A program made the translations under genes and the position numbers. Positions 35,863-44,926 of a stretch of DNA of 64,000 bases are shown here, one piece after another; the stretch's first letter is position 1; the number at the start of each line of letters is the position of its first letter. The notes below the pieces were generated by a model. The model worked only from the letters and a program-made list of their open reading frames with translations. It searched no databases and was not told the origin of the DNA. This DNA is from JAJEBT01 sp965221485 (lineage in GTDB: Bacteria > Pseudomonadota > Alphaproteobacteria > MPNO01 > UBA830): the NCBI GenBank assembly GCA_965221485.1, contig OZ244893.1, positions 124,001 to 188,000 on the forward strand, in the 5' to 3' direction.

Positions 35863-37094
35863 GCGTTATCGTGATCAACGCTGTGCCCATGGTCGCGGGG
35901 CTGTACTGGCTGGAGCGGGGCAATCCATTCACGGTGGGGAATACCGCGCGCAAGCTCGGCCGGCCCGCCTTTGTTCATCTTGCGGGCCAGACCGGCTATG
36001 CACCGTCTCCCGGCGACACTGAGGGGCTCCCCAGCCTCGCCGCGGTCCTCCGCGCCGCCATCCCGGGAGATTTCTGGATGGCGCTGGTTGCCGGGGCCAA
36101 TGGCCGGTTAGCCCTGATCAAGGTACGCGACAATGCCGTGCTGGCAGACGGGGATGAGCTGTTTGAGGATCGCGACGCGGCCGTTGCCGCATTCGAGCGA
36201 TCGCGTGGTCTCGGATGGACCCTGTATGCAACACCCGGGCTGGTGACGGGATCCGTCAACAATCTCGATCCTGCCGATCTTCGCATTCAGCCGGACATGA
36301 GACTGAAGCGGATTATCCTGGCGCGAAAGCCGGTCCGCAGCACCCTCGGTCTGGCCGGTCTCGCGGCTGCTGCATCTCTTGGTGGCTGGATCTTCTGGGA
36401 GAATCTTGCAGGATCCGGATCCGTTCCCGCGCCACAAACCGCGAGCGCGCCCGAATCGGCACCCCGAATCCCCGTCATTATTGACAGCAATGCGCTCCTC
36501 GAAACCTGCGGACAGGTCATGGAAGCCCATCCACCCTGGCTTCCGGCCTGGAAGACGCAGTCTGTCACCTGCAAGGCCCGGCTGGATGACCGCGCGCTCA
36601 GGGCGCTTCACCCGGAACTCGCCGGGAAACCGGTCCTCCTCGTTCGCTGGCGACTCGAGGCGGGACATGCGGCTCCCGTCCACCGGCAGATTGCCGAAAC
36701 CCATATCGCGGGATGGTATTCCGGATCGGTCAACGGAACCGATGCCTGGGCCCTGATGCCCTTGCCGCCGGTCCTCCGGCGTTCGGACGATCCGCGACCC
36801 GACCGGTTGATCCTCCGGCGTCACGTCGATCGCCAACTGGGGCTCAAGGGCGTCAGGCTGGACTGGCTCAAGTCTTCCCGCGGCCGCCGAGAGGCCGCCC
36901 GGCTCCGGATCACGACCGCCCATGCCCTGCCTCGCATTCGCAATTTGCTGGCCCCCATACCGGGCCTCGAAGTGACCCGGCTGTCCTTCCGTGGAAAGGG
37001 CCTGTGGCGGATCGAGGCACGTGCCATCTCCCCGGTCCGGATCCCGGAACCCGAATTCAAACGACTGACAGAAGGCCCCGACCATGATGCATAG
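35859..37094 (+). CDS. pilO: Type IVb pilus accessory protein PilO
   Basis: 411 residues starting at GTG 35859, overlapping the pilN stop (GTGA). The first about 130 residues match the conserved PilO N-terminal part (G-L-Y-W-L-E-R-G at the start, A-L-I-K-V-R-D-N in the middle). One transmembrane helix lies near 165-187 (L-A-G-L-A-A-A-A-S-L-G-G-W), and the remainder is predicted periplasmic. In IncI plasmids PilO is an inner-membrane assembly protein required for the thin pilus. Its position between pilN and pilP matches R64, except for the extra gene that follows. Confidence 0.8.
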   Translation: MSVIVINAVPMVAGLYWLERGNPFTVGNTARKLGRPAFVHLAGQTGYAPSPGDTEGLPSLAAVLRAAIPGDFWMALVAGANGRLALIKVRDNAVLADGDELFEDRDAAVAAFERSRGLGWTLYATPGLVTGSVNNLDPADLRIQPDMRLKRIILARKPVRSTLGLAGLAAAASLGGWIFWENLAGSGSVPAPQTASAPESAPRIPVIIDSNALLETCGQVMEAHPPWLPAWKTQSVTCKARLDDRALRALHPELAGKPVLLVRWRLEAGHAAPVHRQIAETHIAGWYSGSVNGTDAWALMPLPPVLRRSDDPRPDRLILRRHVDRQLGLKGVRLDWLKSSRGRREAARLRITTAHALPRIRNLLAPIPGLEVTRLSFRGKGLWRIEARAISPVRIPEPEFKRLTEGPDHDA

Positions 37095-39060
37095 GCACGG
37101 ACTTGATTTGTCTCGCTTCGTCGGTGTGAGCGTCCTCGTCCTCGCGGGGCCGTCTATGGCCGGCCCCATCGAGGATGCTGACCGCGAACGGATCTACCGC
37201 CAGGACGCCCTCGCGCACGCCCGGGCCATCACGACGGCGTGGCAACGTCTCGAGGATTATGTGCGCAATCGTGCTCCGGCCCCGGAAACCTGGTCGGACT
37301 CAATCCCGCCGCTTGCCACCGGCTGGCTGCCGGCATGGACGGCGCGGGGACTTCGGGCGCGCTGGTGTGACAATGTCCTCCTTGTCTATTTCGAGCCCGC
37401 CAACATCAAGGGTGTGGGCAGCGATCAGCGCTCCGTTCAGGCCGCTCCCCATCTTTATGGCAGCGCAGAAACAAGAGGCCGCGTCCCGGTGCTCCACTGG
37501 CTGGTCGAGGGAACCGCGGAAGGATCGGTCGGCCGTCCCCAAGTCGCACTTCCGGACTGCATGAACGGACCTGAGTTCAGCGATCCCCTGCCTGTGGATC
37601 GCGCGGCCCTGGCACGCCCAATTCCGGATCCGTTCCGGGTTGTCCGCACCGAAGTGACCCGCGAGCAGCGGACGGAACCCTGTCCCGACGGGCAGCATGG
37701 CGAGGGGCGCACCCTGATCCGCGAGGCGCGGCAGGACATCAATGCCCGAAACCAGCCGGCAGCTGCACTGCGTCATGGTCCCTGGCAGCTCCAGTTCGAG
37801 GATTGCCGGGCGGATCGGGCCGAATGGGAGCATTTTGTGCGCCCCTGCCGCTGGATAGCGGGCCCGCCTCACAACCGGGAAATGACCGGACAGGAAATCT
37901 GGCGACGGCGCAAGCTGACGACAGCGGAGGGTATCCGGTACGAAACGCCGGAACGGATCTCCTCGACATGCTGGACGGAAGAGAATCCCGACAGGCCGAT
38001 CCCCGTCATCACGGTGACGTCCTGGACCGAAACCTCCCTTGCTGACTGCCCTTCCGGTGAAACCGGAAACGTTGTCCTGACGCGCACCGTCACACGCCGC
38101 GCCACACGGTTTCCCTGGGACCGGACCCCGGTGGTTCAGACAACGCCGGGCCCCTGGCAGCGGGACTCTTCGAACTGCGAACCTGTTCCCGTGGAGACGG
38201 AACCTGACGACCCGGAGGAGGATGATCCCGAGACTCCAAACGAGGATCCTGCAGACGACGGCGGCGAGGAGATTTCGGATCCCGAACCCGGCGATGATAC
38301 GACGGATACCGGATCCGGCCCAGCGGAGCCCGGCGACGGACAGGACGACAGCGTTCCTGACAACACCGACACCGAACAGGATGATGGTGGTCCGGATGAC
38401 CCGGACAACGAATCGGGAGACAGTACGGATGTCGAAGCTCCTGACGACACGGGCGAAGCCGATAATCCGGACGACGGGGGCAGCGGCGATGACGAAGGCA
38501 GCGACGGGTCCACGGACAGCGAGCAGGACGACGACACAACCGATGTCGATGATGATGCCGGTTTCGGCGACGACGACACGGATGGAGACGAGAGCGGAGA
38601 CGGGGGTGACGACAGCTGCTTCCTGACAACCGCTGTCGTCGAGCGCCGCAGCGATGAGGGTGATGACGGACCGACCCTGGCAACGCTCCGGCAGTTCCGC
38701 GACGGATACATGATGGGCTCTCCGGACCGTCGGGCTCTCGTGTCCCTTTACTATCGCATTGCGCCCGTCATCTCCGCGGCAATTCCGGACGAGCATCCGG
38801 ACTGGGAGCTCATGGGAGCCCGGATCGATGCGGCAGCCGCCGCGGTTCGGAGCGGCCGGAATGAGGTGGCGTGCAACATTTACGCGGCCTTGGTGCAGTG
38901 GCTCGCCCGGCGCTGGTATCCCGAAGCGGCGCCGGAAGCGGCCAATCTTTCCAGAGCGGCCGGTTGCGATGTCGCGCCTCCGGGGGTTTCAGGAGTGCAA
39001 CGGTCGGGCCATCCCGGTGATGACATTGCGATACAACCGTTTCCGGAGGGCCGGTCGTGA
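37084..39060 (+). CDS. Exported protein with CPxG modules, acidic linker and CFI-box-like C-terminus
   Basis: 658 residues, with an 11-bp overlap with pilO. A signal peptide (cut near S-M-A-G-P) is followed by about 350 residues containing two similar modules: C-P-D-G-Q-H-G then a Trp and Cys (about 200-255), and C-P-S-G-E-T-G-N then P-G-P-W-Q and a Cys (about 320-367). These recall Cys/Trp surface modules of the thrombospondin type. Residues about 367-510 are almost only Asp, Glu, Ser, Thr, Pro, Gly. Then comes C-F-L-T-T-A (Cys512) with L-R-Q-F-R-D-G-Y and L-Y-Y-R-I-A-P, matching the CFI-box C-terminal domain, a proposed sorting signal with invariant Cys. R64 pil operons have no such gene between pilO and pilP. 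I infer a pilus-associated surface protein, perhaps a recipient-binding adhesin. Confidence 0.75.
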   Translation: MMHRHGLDLSRFVGVSVLVLAGPSMAGPIEDADRERIYRQDALAHARAITTAWQRLEDYVRNRAPAPETWSDSIPPLATGWLPAWTARGLRARWCDNVLLVYFEPANIKGVGSDQRSVQAAPHLYGSAETRGRVPVLHWLVEGTAEGSVGRPQVALPDCMNGPEFSDPLPVDRAALARPIPDPFRVVRTEVTREQRTEPCPDGQHGEGRTLIREARQDINARNQPAAALRHGPWQLQFEDCRADRAEWEHFVRPCRWIAGPPHNREMTGQEIWRRRKLTTAEGIRYETPERISSTCWTEENPDRPIPVITVTSWTETSLADCPSGETGNVVLTRTVTRRATRFPWDRTPVVQTTPGPWQRDSSNCEPVPVETEPDDPEEDDPETPNEDPADDGGEEISDPEPGDDTTDTGSGPAEPGDGQDDSVPDNTDTEQDDGGPDDPDNESGDSTDVEAPDDTGEADNPDDGGSGDDEGSDGSTDSEQDDDTTDVDDDAGFGDDDTDGDESGDGGDDSCFLTTAVVERRSDEGDDGPTLATLRQFRDGYMMGSPDRRALVSLYYRIAPVISAAIPDEHPDWELMGARIDAAAAAVRSGRNEVACNIYAALVQWLARRWYPEAAPEAANLSRAAGCDVAPPGVSGVQRSGHPGDDIAIQPFPEGRS

Positions 39061-39665
39061 GCGCTTCTCCGCTGAAACCGCGCCTCGGAGCCGTATTTGT
39101 GATGGCCGTGGTCCTGTCCGGATCAGCAGCGGCCGGGTCCGGCGATCCGGAGCCCACGACCGCCGGCATAACAGCGGACACATCTCTCGCGATCCCGGGA
39201 TGCCCGCGCGCCCAGCTCCTCGAACTCCTCTCGGGTGTCACCGAACAGTCCGACATCATCTCCGCCTTCGCAATCGAACAGGAGACCCTCAAGCTGTGCC
39301 GCGAGCGCCAGAAGCTGGTCACCGAAATTTATCAGCTCGAACAGGAGCTGAAGGCGCTGTCCCGGACAGCGCAACCTGACGAAGTTCGTAAAGAGACCCC
39401 GCCGCCCTCGATGACAGCCGCCGCCCCGAAACCGGAACAGCCGGCGCCACATCAGCGATATGCGTGGTTTTCCATCATCGGTATACCGGGAGCGCTGCGT
39501 GCCGGAATCAGCGACGGCAAGAACATCTGGTATGTGCGCGAAGGGGACTCTCTCCCGGGTTCCGTGATCATCAGCACCATTGCCAGCCGCCCCCCGCGAG
39601 TCCAGGTCGGTCGCGACGGCTGGCCCCTGCCATGGAGTCCGCGCCCCTCAGGAGACGGCTCGTGA
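39057..39665 (+). CDS. pilP: Type IVb pilus biogenesis protein PilP
   Basis: 202 residues from GTG 39057, overlapping the previous stop (GTGA). Layout: signal peptide, a coiled coil (about 60-105, L-V-T-E-I-Y-Q-L-E-Q-E-L-K-A-L), a Pro-rich linker, and a C-terminal beta domain (Y-A-W-F-S-I-I-G-I-P-G, G-K-N-I-W-Y-V-R-E-G-D). The last is like the PilP/GspC HR domain that contacts the secretin. It would couple the inner-membrane platform to PilN. It is followed by an unusual 830-bp stretch without a recognised gene before pilQ. Confidence 0.8.
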   Translation: MSASPLKPRLGAVFVMAVVLSGSAAAGSGDPEPTTAGITADTSLAIPGCPRAQLLELLSGVTEQSDIISAFAIEQETLKLCRERQKLVTEIYQLEQELKALSRTAQPDEVRKETPPPSMTAAAPKPEQPAPHQRYAWFSIIGIPGALRAGISDGKNIWYVREGDSLPGSVIISTIASRPPRVQVGRDGWPLPWSPRPSGDGS

Positions 39666-40494
39666 GGCGCTTCCCTGTGACTGACCGGACCGTGGCCGTG
39701 CTTCAATCGATGCGGTCTCCTGGCTGCGGGCCCGACCGGGTCCGCCCTGTTCACGGTCAGGCATTCCCGACCCCTCCTGTTTTCATCAGTTACCTACGGC
39801 CCGAGGAGGAATCACGGTCACCGATTGCGGCTGTTCCGGCTGCGGTTGTGCGCACCGTTTCCTCGTCGGGTCCCGCCTCTTCACGCTTCCGCAGGCGATC
39901 CCGTCACGCAGCTCCGGGCTGTGGGCCCGGGCGCCGGCCGTCATCGGGCACCGACGCGATCGTTTCCCGGAAGCCGTCGCATTGCCGATCGGCACGCTAT
40001 CAGCAAGCCGTTCCGGAACGGTTGCAACATGCGGCGATCGAGATCGGTTACCCAGGGCCCGAGGAGGAATCACGATCATGGCCTGCGGCGTTCGACCTTG
40101 CAGTGCCGAGCACCGTTTCCTCATCGGGCCTCACCCTCACACCTGCCACCCGGTTCGTGTCAGGACCAGCCGGCGGCAGGTCGCCCGCAAAAGGAGGCGG
40201 GCCTGTCAATTTCCCAGGCTGCAGTCCGTCCATCCTGTCCCGCACCGGATCCGGCATCAGGGCATCCCGTAATCCCGGAGACAGCCCTGCAGTGCCGGCG
40301 GCCCGGGATGTGTTGTGGAGCCATGATCATGGCGTGCGGCTGCTGGCGCTGCGGCGCTCCGCATCGGTTTCGGACAGGCCCTCCGCGTCGCCTGCCGTGT
40401 CGCATATACGGCGAGTCCCGGTCCTTTTGGGTTTGCACTGCCTCCCGCCCGTCGCCCGGTTCAAACACCCGGGTACCAGAGCGTTCGCGCATTG
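39666..40494. repeat. pilP-pilQ gap with three imperfect repeats
   Basis: In an otherwise gapless operon, 829 bp carry no recognised gene. Three copies of an about 75-bp motif start near 39799, 40053 and 40314. On the plus strand they read (I-T)-V-T-D-C-G-C-S-G-C-G-C-A-H-R-F-L, I-M-A-C-G-V-R-P-C-S-A-E-H-R-F-L and I-M-A-C-G-C-W-R-C-G-A-P-H-R-F. Copies 1 and 2 are preceded by CCCGAGGAGGAATCACG. Copies 1 and 2 share a frame (258 bp apart); copy 3 is 251 bp further, in another frame. The minus strand also conserves a peptide (R-K-R-C, then I-P-P-R-A), so coding is not proven. Confidence 0.55.
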
Positions 40495-42114
40495 ATGAAG
40501 ATTCCCGCAATTCCCGGGCTCCGGCCGAAGATTCAGGATCCGTCCGGCGACAGAGCTGACCTCGTTGTCGCTCCGGTGATGGATGAACGGTTCCGCAAGG
40601 TCTGTGCCGTCTTCTCCGATGGTCGCTGTCTCATCGCTGCCGGACACCAGACCGACAACCGGTTGCGTTCGCGTCTTCTCCTCCTTCGCCACGCAGGCAG
40701 TCTTCCGGACCAACTCAGGGAGGAAACCGCGAGCCTCGATGATATCGCAGCCTGCTGGCGGAAGGCCCGCCGTTCAACCGGGCCTCTGGACGATGCGATC
40801 GCAAGCCGCGTCGGATATCTCCTCGACGAAGCCGCGACCGCCCGCGCCAGCGATATCGTATTCGAGAATGAAGACGGCCTCTGCCGCGTCTACGGAATCA
40901 TCAATGATCGCAAACTGCCTCTGGTCCGGTCCCTCACCGCCGAGGAAGGCCGCGAGGTCATGGGTTTCCTGTTTCACTGCAAGGACGAGGGATCAGCCCA
41001 GACCAGCTACCAGCACAACACCTTCCAGGGGTTTTCCATCCGTGCCGGTGGCAGGGTTCCGCTCCCGGCTTCGGTCTCGGCCCTTCGCTGCCAGCGCGGC
41101 CCCCATGAACCCGACGGCGACCATCTGTTCGCCAGGATGTTCTACCGCGACCAGACCCGCGAGGGCCTGACCCTTGCCGATCTCGGCTTTACTTCCGGGG
41201 AAGCCGAAATCTTCTCCGAAATCCGGACTTCCCTCCACGGAGGAATTTTTCTTGGCGGAACCGCCGGCGATGGGAAGTCGACGACCCTCGCCGTCAATCT
41301 GGGACTGCAAATGGCCGAGATGAACGGACATCTCAACGTTGTCACCATTGAGGATCCCGTCGAATACCCGATCCCCGGGGCGCTCCAGATCGCGGTGCCC
41401 ACCACCGGCTCCGGCGAAGAGCGTGGCCGCCATTTCAAGGAAGCGCTCATGCATTTCTGTCGGGTCCACCCGGCTTCGGGAATGGTCTCCGAAATCCGCG
41501 ATGCCGATGCCGCACGACAGGTTCTCCAGTTCATCGATACCGGCCACCAGGTCTGGACCACCATCCATGTGCATTCGGCCAATGCCATTCTGTTTCGCCT
41601 GATCGATATGGGGGTCAGCGCGGCCGAAGTCTGCAAACCCGGCAATATCAGGCTCCTGATGAAACAGACCCTGCTCCCGAGGCTGTGCCCCTCCTGCGCG
41701 ACCAATACCCCGTGTGGCGACCGGCCAATACCCGCTTGGCTCGGACGTGTCCTCAATGGCCGGGACGTCATTCGGTTCCGCAATCCCGACGGTTGCTCTG
41801 ACTGCAGCCGGGAGGGGCAGGGTGAGGCCGGGCGCAAGGCCTGGAACGGATATATCCGACAGAGCGCGATCGCCGAAATGATCCGCCCCGATGCGGAATA
41901 CCTGTCCTTCGTCCGCGCCCATGATCCCGCGGGAGCATGGGCTGACTGGACCGGACGCCTCGGCGGCGTTCCCCTTGGCACCCGCATCTGGGCGGAAGTG
42001 CTGAACGGGGCAGCGGATCCCTTCGATGCTCTCTTCAAGGGGGCCACGGCCCCGGACATCGCCGATCCGGAACTCCAAGATCCGGGGCTCGCAACCGGAG
42101 CCCTGATGCCATGA
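40495..42114 (+). CDS. pilQ: Type IVb pilus assembly ATPase PilQ (GspE superfamily)
   Basis: 539 residues from ATG 40495; a TTG lies one codon upstream. The N-terminal half lacks a standard GspE N1 domain. The ATPase core has Walker A (G-T-A-G-D-G-K-S, near 255-262), an Asp box (V-V-T-I-E-D-P-V-E-Y), Walker B-like V-S-E-I-R-D-A-D and a His box (T-I-H-V-H-S-A). Near 390-440 there are two Cys pairs (C-P-S-C and C-S-D-C), the zinc-binding four-Cys insert of GspE/PilB enzymes. It powers pilin polymerisation, and its gene overlaps pilR (ATGA). No retraction ATPase (PilT) is present, as in R64. Confidence 0.92.
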   Translation: MKIPAIPGLRPKIQDPSGDRADLVVAPVMDERFRKVCAVFSDGRCLIAAGHQTDNRLRSRLLLLRHAGSLPDQLREETASLDDIAACWRKARRSTGPLDDAIASRVGYLLDEAATARASDIVFENEDGLCRVYGIINDRKLPLVRSLTAEEGREVMGFLFHCKDEGSAQTSYQHNTFQGFSIRAGGRVPLPASVSALRCQRGPHEPDGDHLFARMFYRDQTREGLTLADLGFTSGEAEIFSEIRTSLHGGIFLGGTAGDGKSTTLAVNLGLQMAEMNGHLNVVTIEDPVEYPIPGALQIAVPTTGSGEERGRHFKEALMHFCRVHPASGMVSEIRDADAARQVLQFIDTGHQVWTTIHVHSANAILFRLIDMGVSAAEVCKPGNIRLLMKQTLLPRLCPSCATNTPCGDRPIPAWLGRVLNGRDVIRFRNPDGCSDCSREGQGEAGRKAWNGYIRQSAIAEMIRPDAEYLSFVRAHDPAGAWADWTGRLGGVPLGTRIWAEVLNGAADPFDALFKGATAPDIADPELQDPGLATGALMP

Positions 42115-43160
42115 TCCGTCCTTTCTGCAGACTGATCGCTTTCGCAAGTCTCGGCCGCCGCGCGCGTGTTGACAGCTACAGCGTCATCGCCGATCTGCTT
42201 GATGCCGGCCTCCCGCTCGAATCCGCCCTCGGGATCACACGCAATGTGGCGCGTAGCCAGGGGCAAGGGCTTCGCGCCTGGATTATCGATCGCTGGCGCC
42301 GGGCCCTCCTTCGCGATCGCTTCGCAAACGAACTCTCGCTCTGGGTCCCGTCCGTCGAATCCATGATCCTGAAAGCTTATGGACGGATCGAAGCAGACGC
42401 CCTGTTTGCTGCCGCCGCAAGGGTTGCCGAACTGCGCGAACGGCAAGCCATTGCCGTCAGGAAGGCGGTGGGGATGCCGCTGGCGCTCATGGCGGGATTG
42501 CTCGTCCTCCTATGGGCCGCGGGCGGGCATTTCATTCCCGTCCTGGAGACGGTTGTGCCCGCAGAAAGATGGAGCCCTGCCGCCGCCCTGTTCCGGCAGG
42601 TATCCACCGCACTCCATGAAGATGCACTGATCTGGTCGGCGGTTTTCGTCGCTGTACTGGCCACACTGGCGCTTGTCACCGTCTGCTGGACCGGTCCGGG
42701 GCGCACCCTCCTTGACCGGATCGCTCCGTTCTCTCTCTATCGTACCGTGACAGGTTCGGCGTTCCTGTTTGTCATTCTCGAATTCCTGTCCGCGGGCATT
42801 GATCTCAATGACCGCATGTTTGACGATCTCAAACGCCACTGCGGCCCCTATGCCCGTCATCGCATCGGCACCATCCAGAAATTCATGGCCCGGGGCGCAG
42901 GCCTTGGCCAGAGCATGATTCTTGCCGGGCACGACTTTCCCGATCCTGCTCTCGTGCCTGTCGTGGCCGCTCTGGAAGACGTGCCCGGCTGGGAACGCAA
43001 ACTTGCCCGCTTCGTCAATCGCTGGATCGACCGCTCCGAAGAGACGCTCAGGACCCGGGCGGCTCTCCTCAATGCCTGTTTGCTCATCCTCGTCACCGGC
43101 GTCATGGCGGCCGCCATCGACGCCATGTTTTCCATCCTCAAACAGACCGCTGTCTTCTGA
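42111..43160 (+). CDS. pilR: Type IVb pilus inner-membrane platform protein PilR (GspF superfamily)
   Basis: 349 residues, with a start overlapping the pilQ stop. It has the GspF layout of two cytoplasmic helical domains and three hydrophobic segments (L-A-L-M-A-G-L-L-V-L-L-W near 125-145, a second near 173-195, a third near 325-345). The second F domain contains the G-x-D-L-N (here G-I-D-L-N-D) turn typical of the family. It anchors the PilQ ATPase and passes pilin subunits upward. Confidence 0.9.
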   Translation: MIRPFCRLIAFASLGRRARVDSYSVIADLLDAGLPLESALGITRNVARSQGQGLRAWIIDRWRRALLRDRFANELSLWVPSVESMILKAYGRIEADALFAAAARVAELRERQAIAVRKAVGMPLALMAGLLVLLWAAGGHFIPVLETVVPAERWSPAAALFRQVSTALHEDALIWSAVFVAVLATLALVTVCWTGPGRTLLDRIAPFSLYRTVTGSAFLFVILEFLSAGIDLNDRMFDDLKRHCGPYARHRIGTIQKFMARGAGLGQSMILAGHDFPDPALVPVVAALEDVPGWERKLARFVNRWIDRSEETLRTRAALLNACLLILVTGVMAAAIDAMFSILKQTAVF

Positions 43161-43172
43161 AAGGAACACCAT

Positions 43173-43835
43173 ATGACCCAGAGTCCGCTTTCCTCGAATC
43201 CCGGACCAGCATCCGGGTTGCAACCGATCGGCCGGGCATGCCTCAGGACCTGCCGGACCCTGGACGCCCTCCGGCGTCCGGTCCTGCGACGCCACCGCTG
43301 GAAGCGCGGCATGAGCCTGTTCGGGGTGCTGCTTGGTCTGACCCTTGGCGCTGTCGTCATGGTGGGTGCCGTCGGCGTCTATAATTCGGCCCGGGAATCC
43401 GCCAACCGTTCGACATCCCTTGAGCTCCTCAATGCGCTCCGCTCGGCGACAGAAACCGTGTTCGCCGGTGTGGCAAGCTATGGCGACGATACTGATCTTG
43501 TCCCGCTTCTCGATCGTCGCGGCGGAATTCCCGATTACGCCCGGAACCTCGAGGCCGATGATGTGGTGATCCGCCATCCCTTCGGCGGCGAGGTCACAAT
43601 CACCGGCGGGCCAGATGGCAACACCAACGAGTTCTTAATCAGCTTCGCGGATGTCGATGACGAGGTCTGTGCCGCCATGGGTGACGCTTATGCGGGCCGG
43701 ACCCGGGCCCGCGCCGGCATCGTCTCGATCACCGTCAACGATACCGAAATCATCGCACCCTTCACCCTCGAACAGATCTCCGGGAATTGCGATGACGGTG
43801 ACGGCGCCAATACGATCGGGTTCACCTTCGGATGA
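43173..43835 (+). CDS. pilS: Major type IVb prepilin PilS
   Basis: 220 residues, with AAAGGA upstream of ATG 43173. A 46-residue, strongly basic leader ends in K-R-G, followed by the hydrophobic mature N-terminus M-S-L-F-G-V-L-L-G-L-T-L-G-A. Position +1 is Met, as in type IVb pilins, but position +5 is Gly instead of the usual Glu. Two Cys (in D-D-E-V-C-A and S-G-N-C) can form the C-terminal disulfide loop. The leader is unusually long. It should be processed by the prepilin peptidase domain encoded at 46372. Confidence 0.85.
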   Translation: MTQSPLSSNPGPASGLQPIGRACLRTCRTLDALRRPVLRRHRWKRGMSLFGVLLGLTLGAVVMVGAVGVYNSARESANRSTSLELLNALRSATETVFAGVASYGDDTDLVPLLDRRGGIPDYARNLEADDVVIRHPFGGEVTITGGPDGNTNEFLISFADVDDEVCAAMGDAYAGRTRARAGIVSITVNDTEIIAPFTLEQISGNCDDGDGANTIGFTFG

Positions 43836-44926
43836 GATCCATGCGAAGGGTTTTCAGGGGCGACGCCGCACTTGCGCTCGTCATGGCGGTCGCGGTCCTG
43901 TCCGCGGCCGCCCTGGCCAGCCATTATGCCGGCGAGATCGCAGCCCGGGACCGTGCTGTCGACCGTCAGGCCGGTCGTGTCTTCGCGGCCTGGTTCATGG
44001 CCGTGCATCGTGCGGCCCAGCAACGCGATCTGACGGCCCTTCTGGGCGACCGCCAGGGACTGGTCCTCGAACTCCGGCAGTTGAGGGACTGGAACGCCGT
44101 GCCGCCCGGATTGCCGGATCAGGCCGGGCCGCAGTCCCGGCTGACGCTTGGCATTGCCAATGACGGAAACGATGTTCCGATGGCGTTTGCCGTACTCGAG
44201 CCGTCACCCGATCAGTCGCCAGAGGCGCTTCGCGCCGGTGCGATCGCTTCGGATCTCGGCGCGGTTGCGATGATCGGCGATCCCCCGGGCCCCATGGCCG
44301 TTCATGTCCCGATGCTTGAGGCTGTCCTCAACCGACAGCTCGCCGGCGACGGTCTCTATGTGACCGCGGATCTTGGCGTACGCTACCGGGAAAATCTTCT
44401 CTACCGCCGCGCGCAGCCGGGACGACCCTGGCTCAACCGCATGGATACAGCGCTCGACGCTGGCCTGCGGCAAATCGATCAGGTTGAGCGCCTCGATGCA
44501 CAGGAAATGCAAATCGACGGACCGGGACAGATCGGTGGTCCGGCCGTCATTGACGGTGGGGTCAGTGCCACGGATCTCGCCGCAGCCCGCCTGACGTCCA
44601 CACGGCTGGATGCCGGACGGATGACCGTCAATACCGGTCTCCGCGCTGACCGCGCCGCCACCGAAACACTGGCGGCAGAGCTGCTCGGGGTCGCAGACCG
44701 GCTTCAGGGCAACCGTCTTCTGTCTGCGGGCGAAGTCCATGCGCCGAATCTCACAGCAGGGCAGGGGATCATGGCCTCAGGCGCGGTGACGACCTCGGAT
44801 CTTGACAGCCGCCTGATCGAAATCCGGGAACGGATCGCAACTGCCAGTATCGCGGCCGAGGCTGCTTTCGCACCCGATGGGACCATCTCTGGCAGACTGG
44901 CGACAGGACCATGCAAAGGATGCTGA
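43832..44926 (+). CDS. PilV-like minor pilin or tip protein ending in CKGC
   Basis: 364 residues; the ATG at 43832 overlaps the pilS stop. A short basic start, F-R-G, precedes a hydrophobic helix (D-A-A-L-A-L-V-M-A-V-A-V-L), a possible prepilin cleavage site with Asp at +1. The second half is made of short repeats alternating Ala/Leu/Val/Thr with polar residues (L-T-S-T-R-L-D-A-G-R-M, G-E-V-H-A-P-N-L-T-A-G), suggesting a beta-helical stalk. The protein ends C-K-G-C, and the next gene's product ends C-S-G-C. Probably a minor pilin related to the PilV tip adhesin; the Cys motif may form a knot or thiol contact. Confidence 0.65.
   Translation: MRSMRRVFRGDAALALVMAVAVLSAAALASHYAGEIAARDRAVDRQAGRVFAAWFMAVHRAAQQRDLTALLGDRQGLVLELRQLRDWNAVPPGLPDQAGPQSRLTLGIANDGNDVPMAFAVLEPSPDQSPEALRAGAIASDLGAVAMIGDPPGPMAVHVPMLEAVLNRQLAGDGLYVTADLGVRYRENLLYRRAQPGRPWLNRMDTALDAGLRQIDQVERLDAQEMQIDGPGQIGGPAVIDGGVSATDLAAARLTSTRLDAGRMTVNTGLRADRAATETLAAELLGVADRLQGNRLLSAGEVHAPNLTAGQGIMASGAVTTSDLDSRLIEIRERIATASIAAEAAFAPDGTISGRLATGPCKGC

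Noticed and set aside
39666..40494. Shufflon in the pilP-pilQ gap
   Set aside because: The repeats are direct, not inverted, lie far from the pilV gene and show no 19-bp crossover sites.
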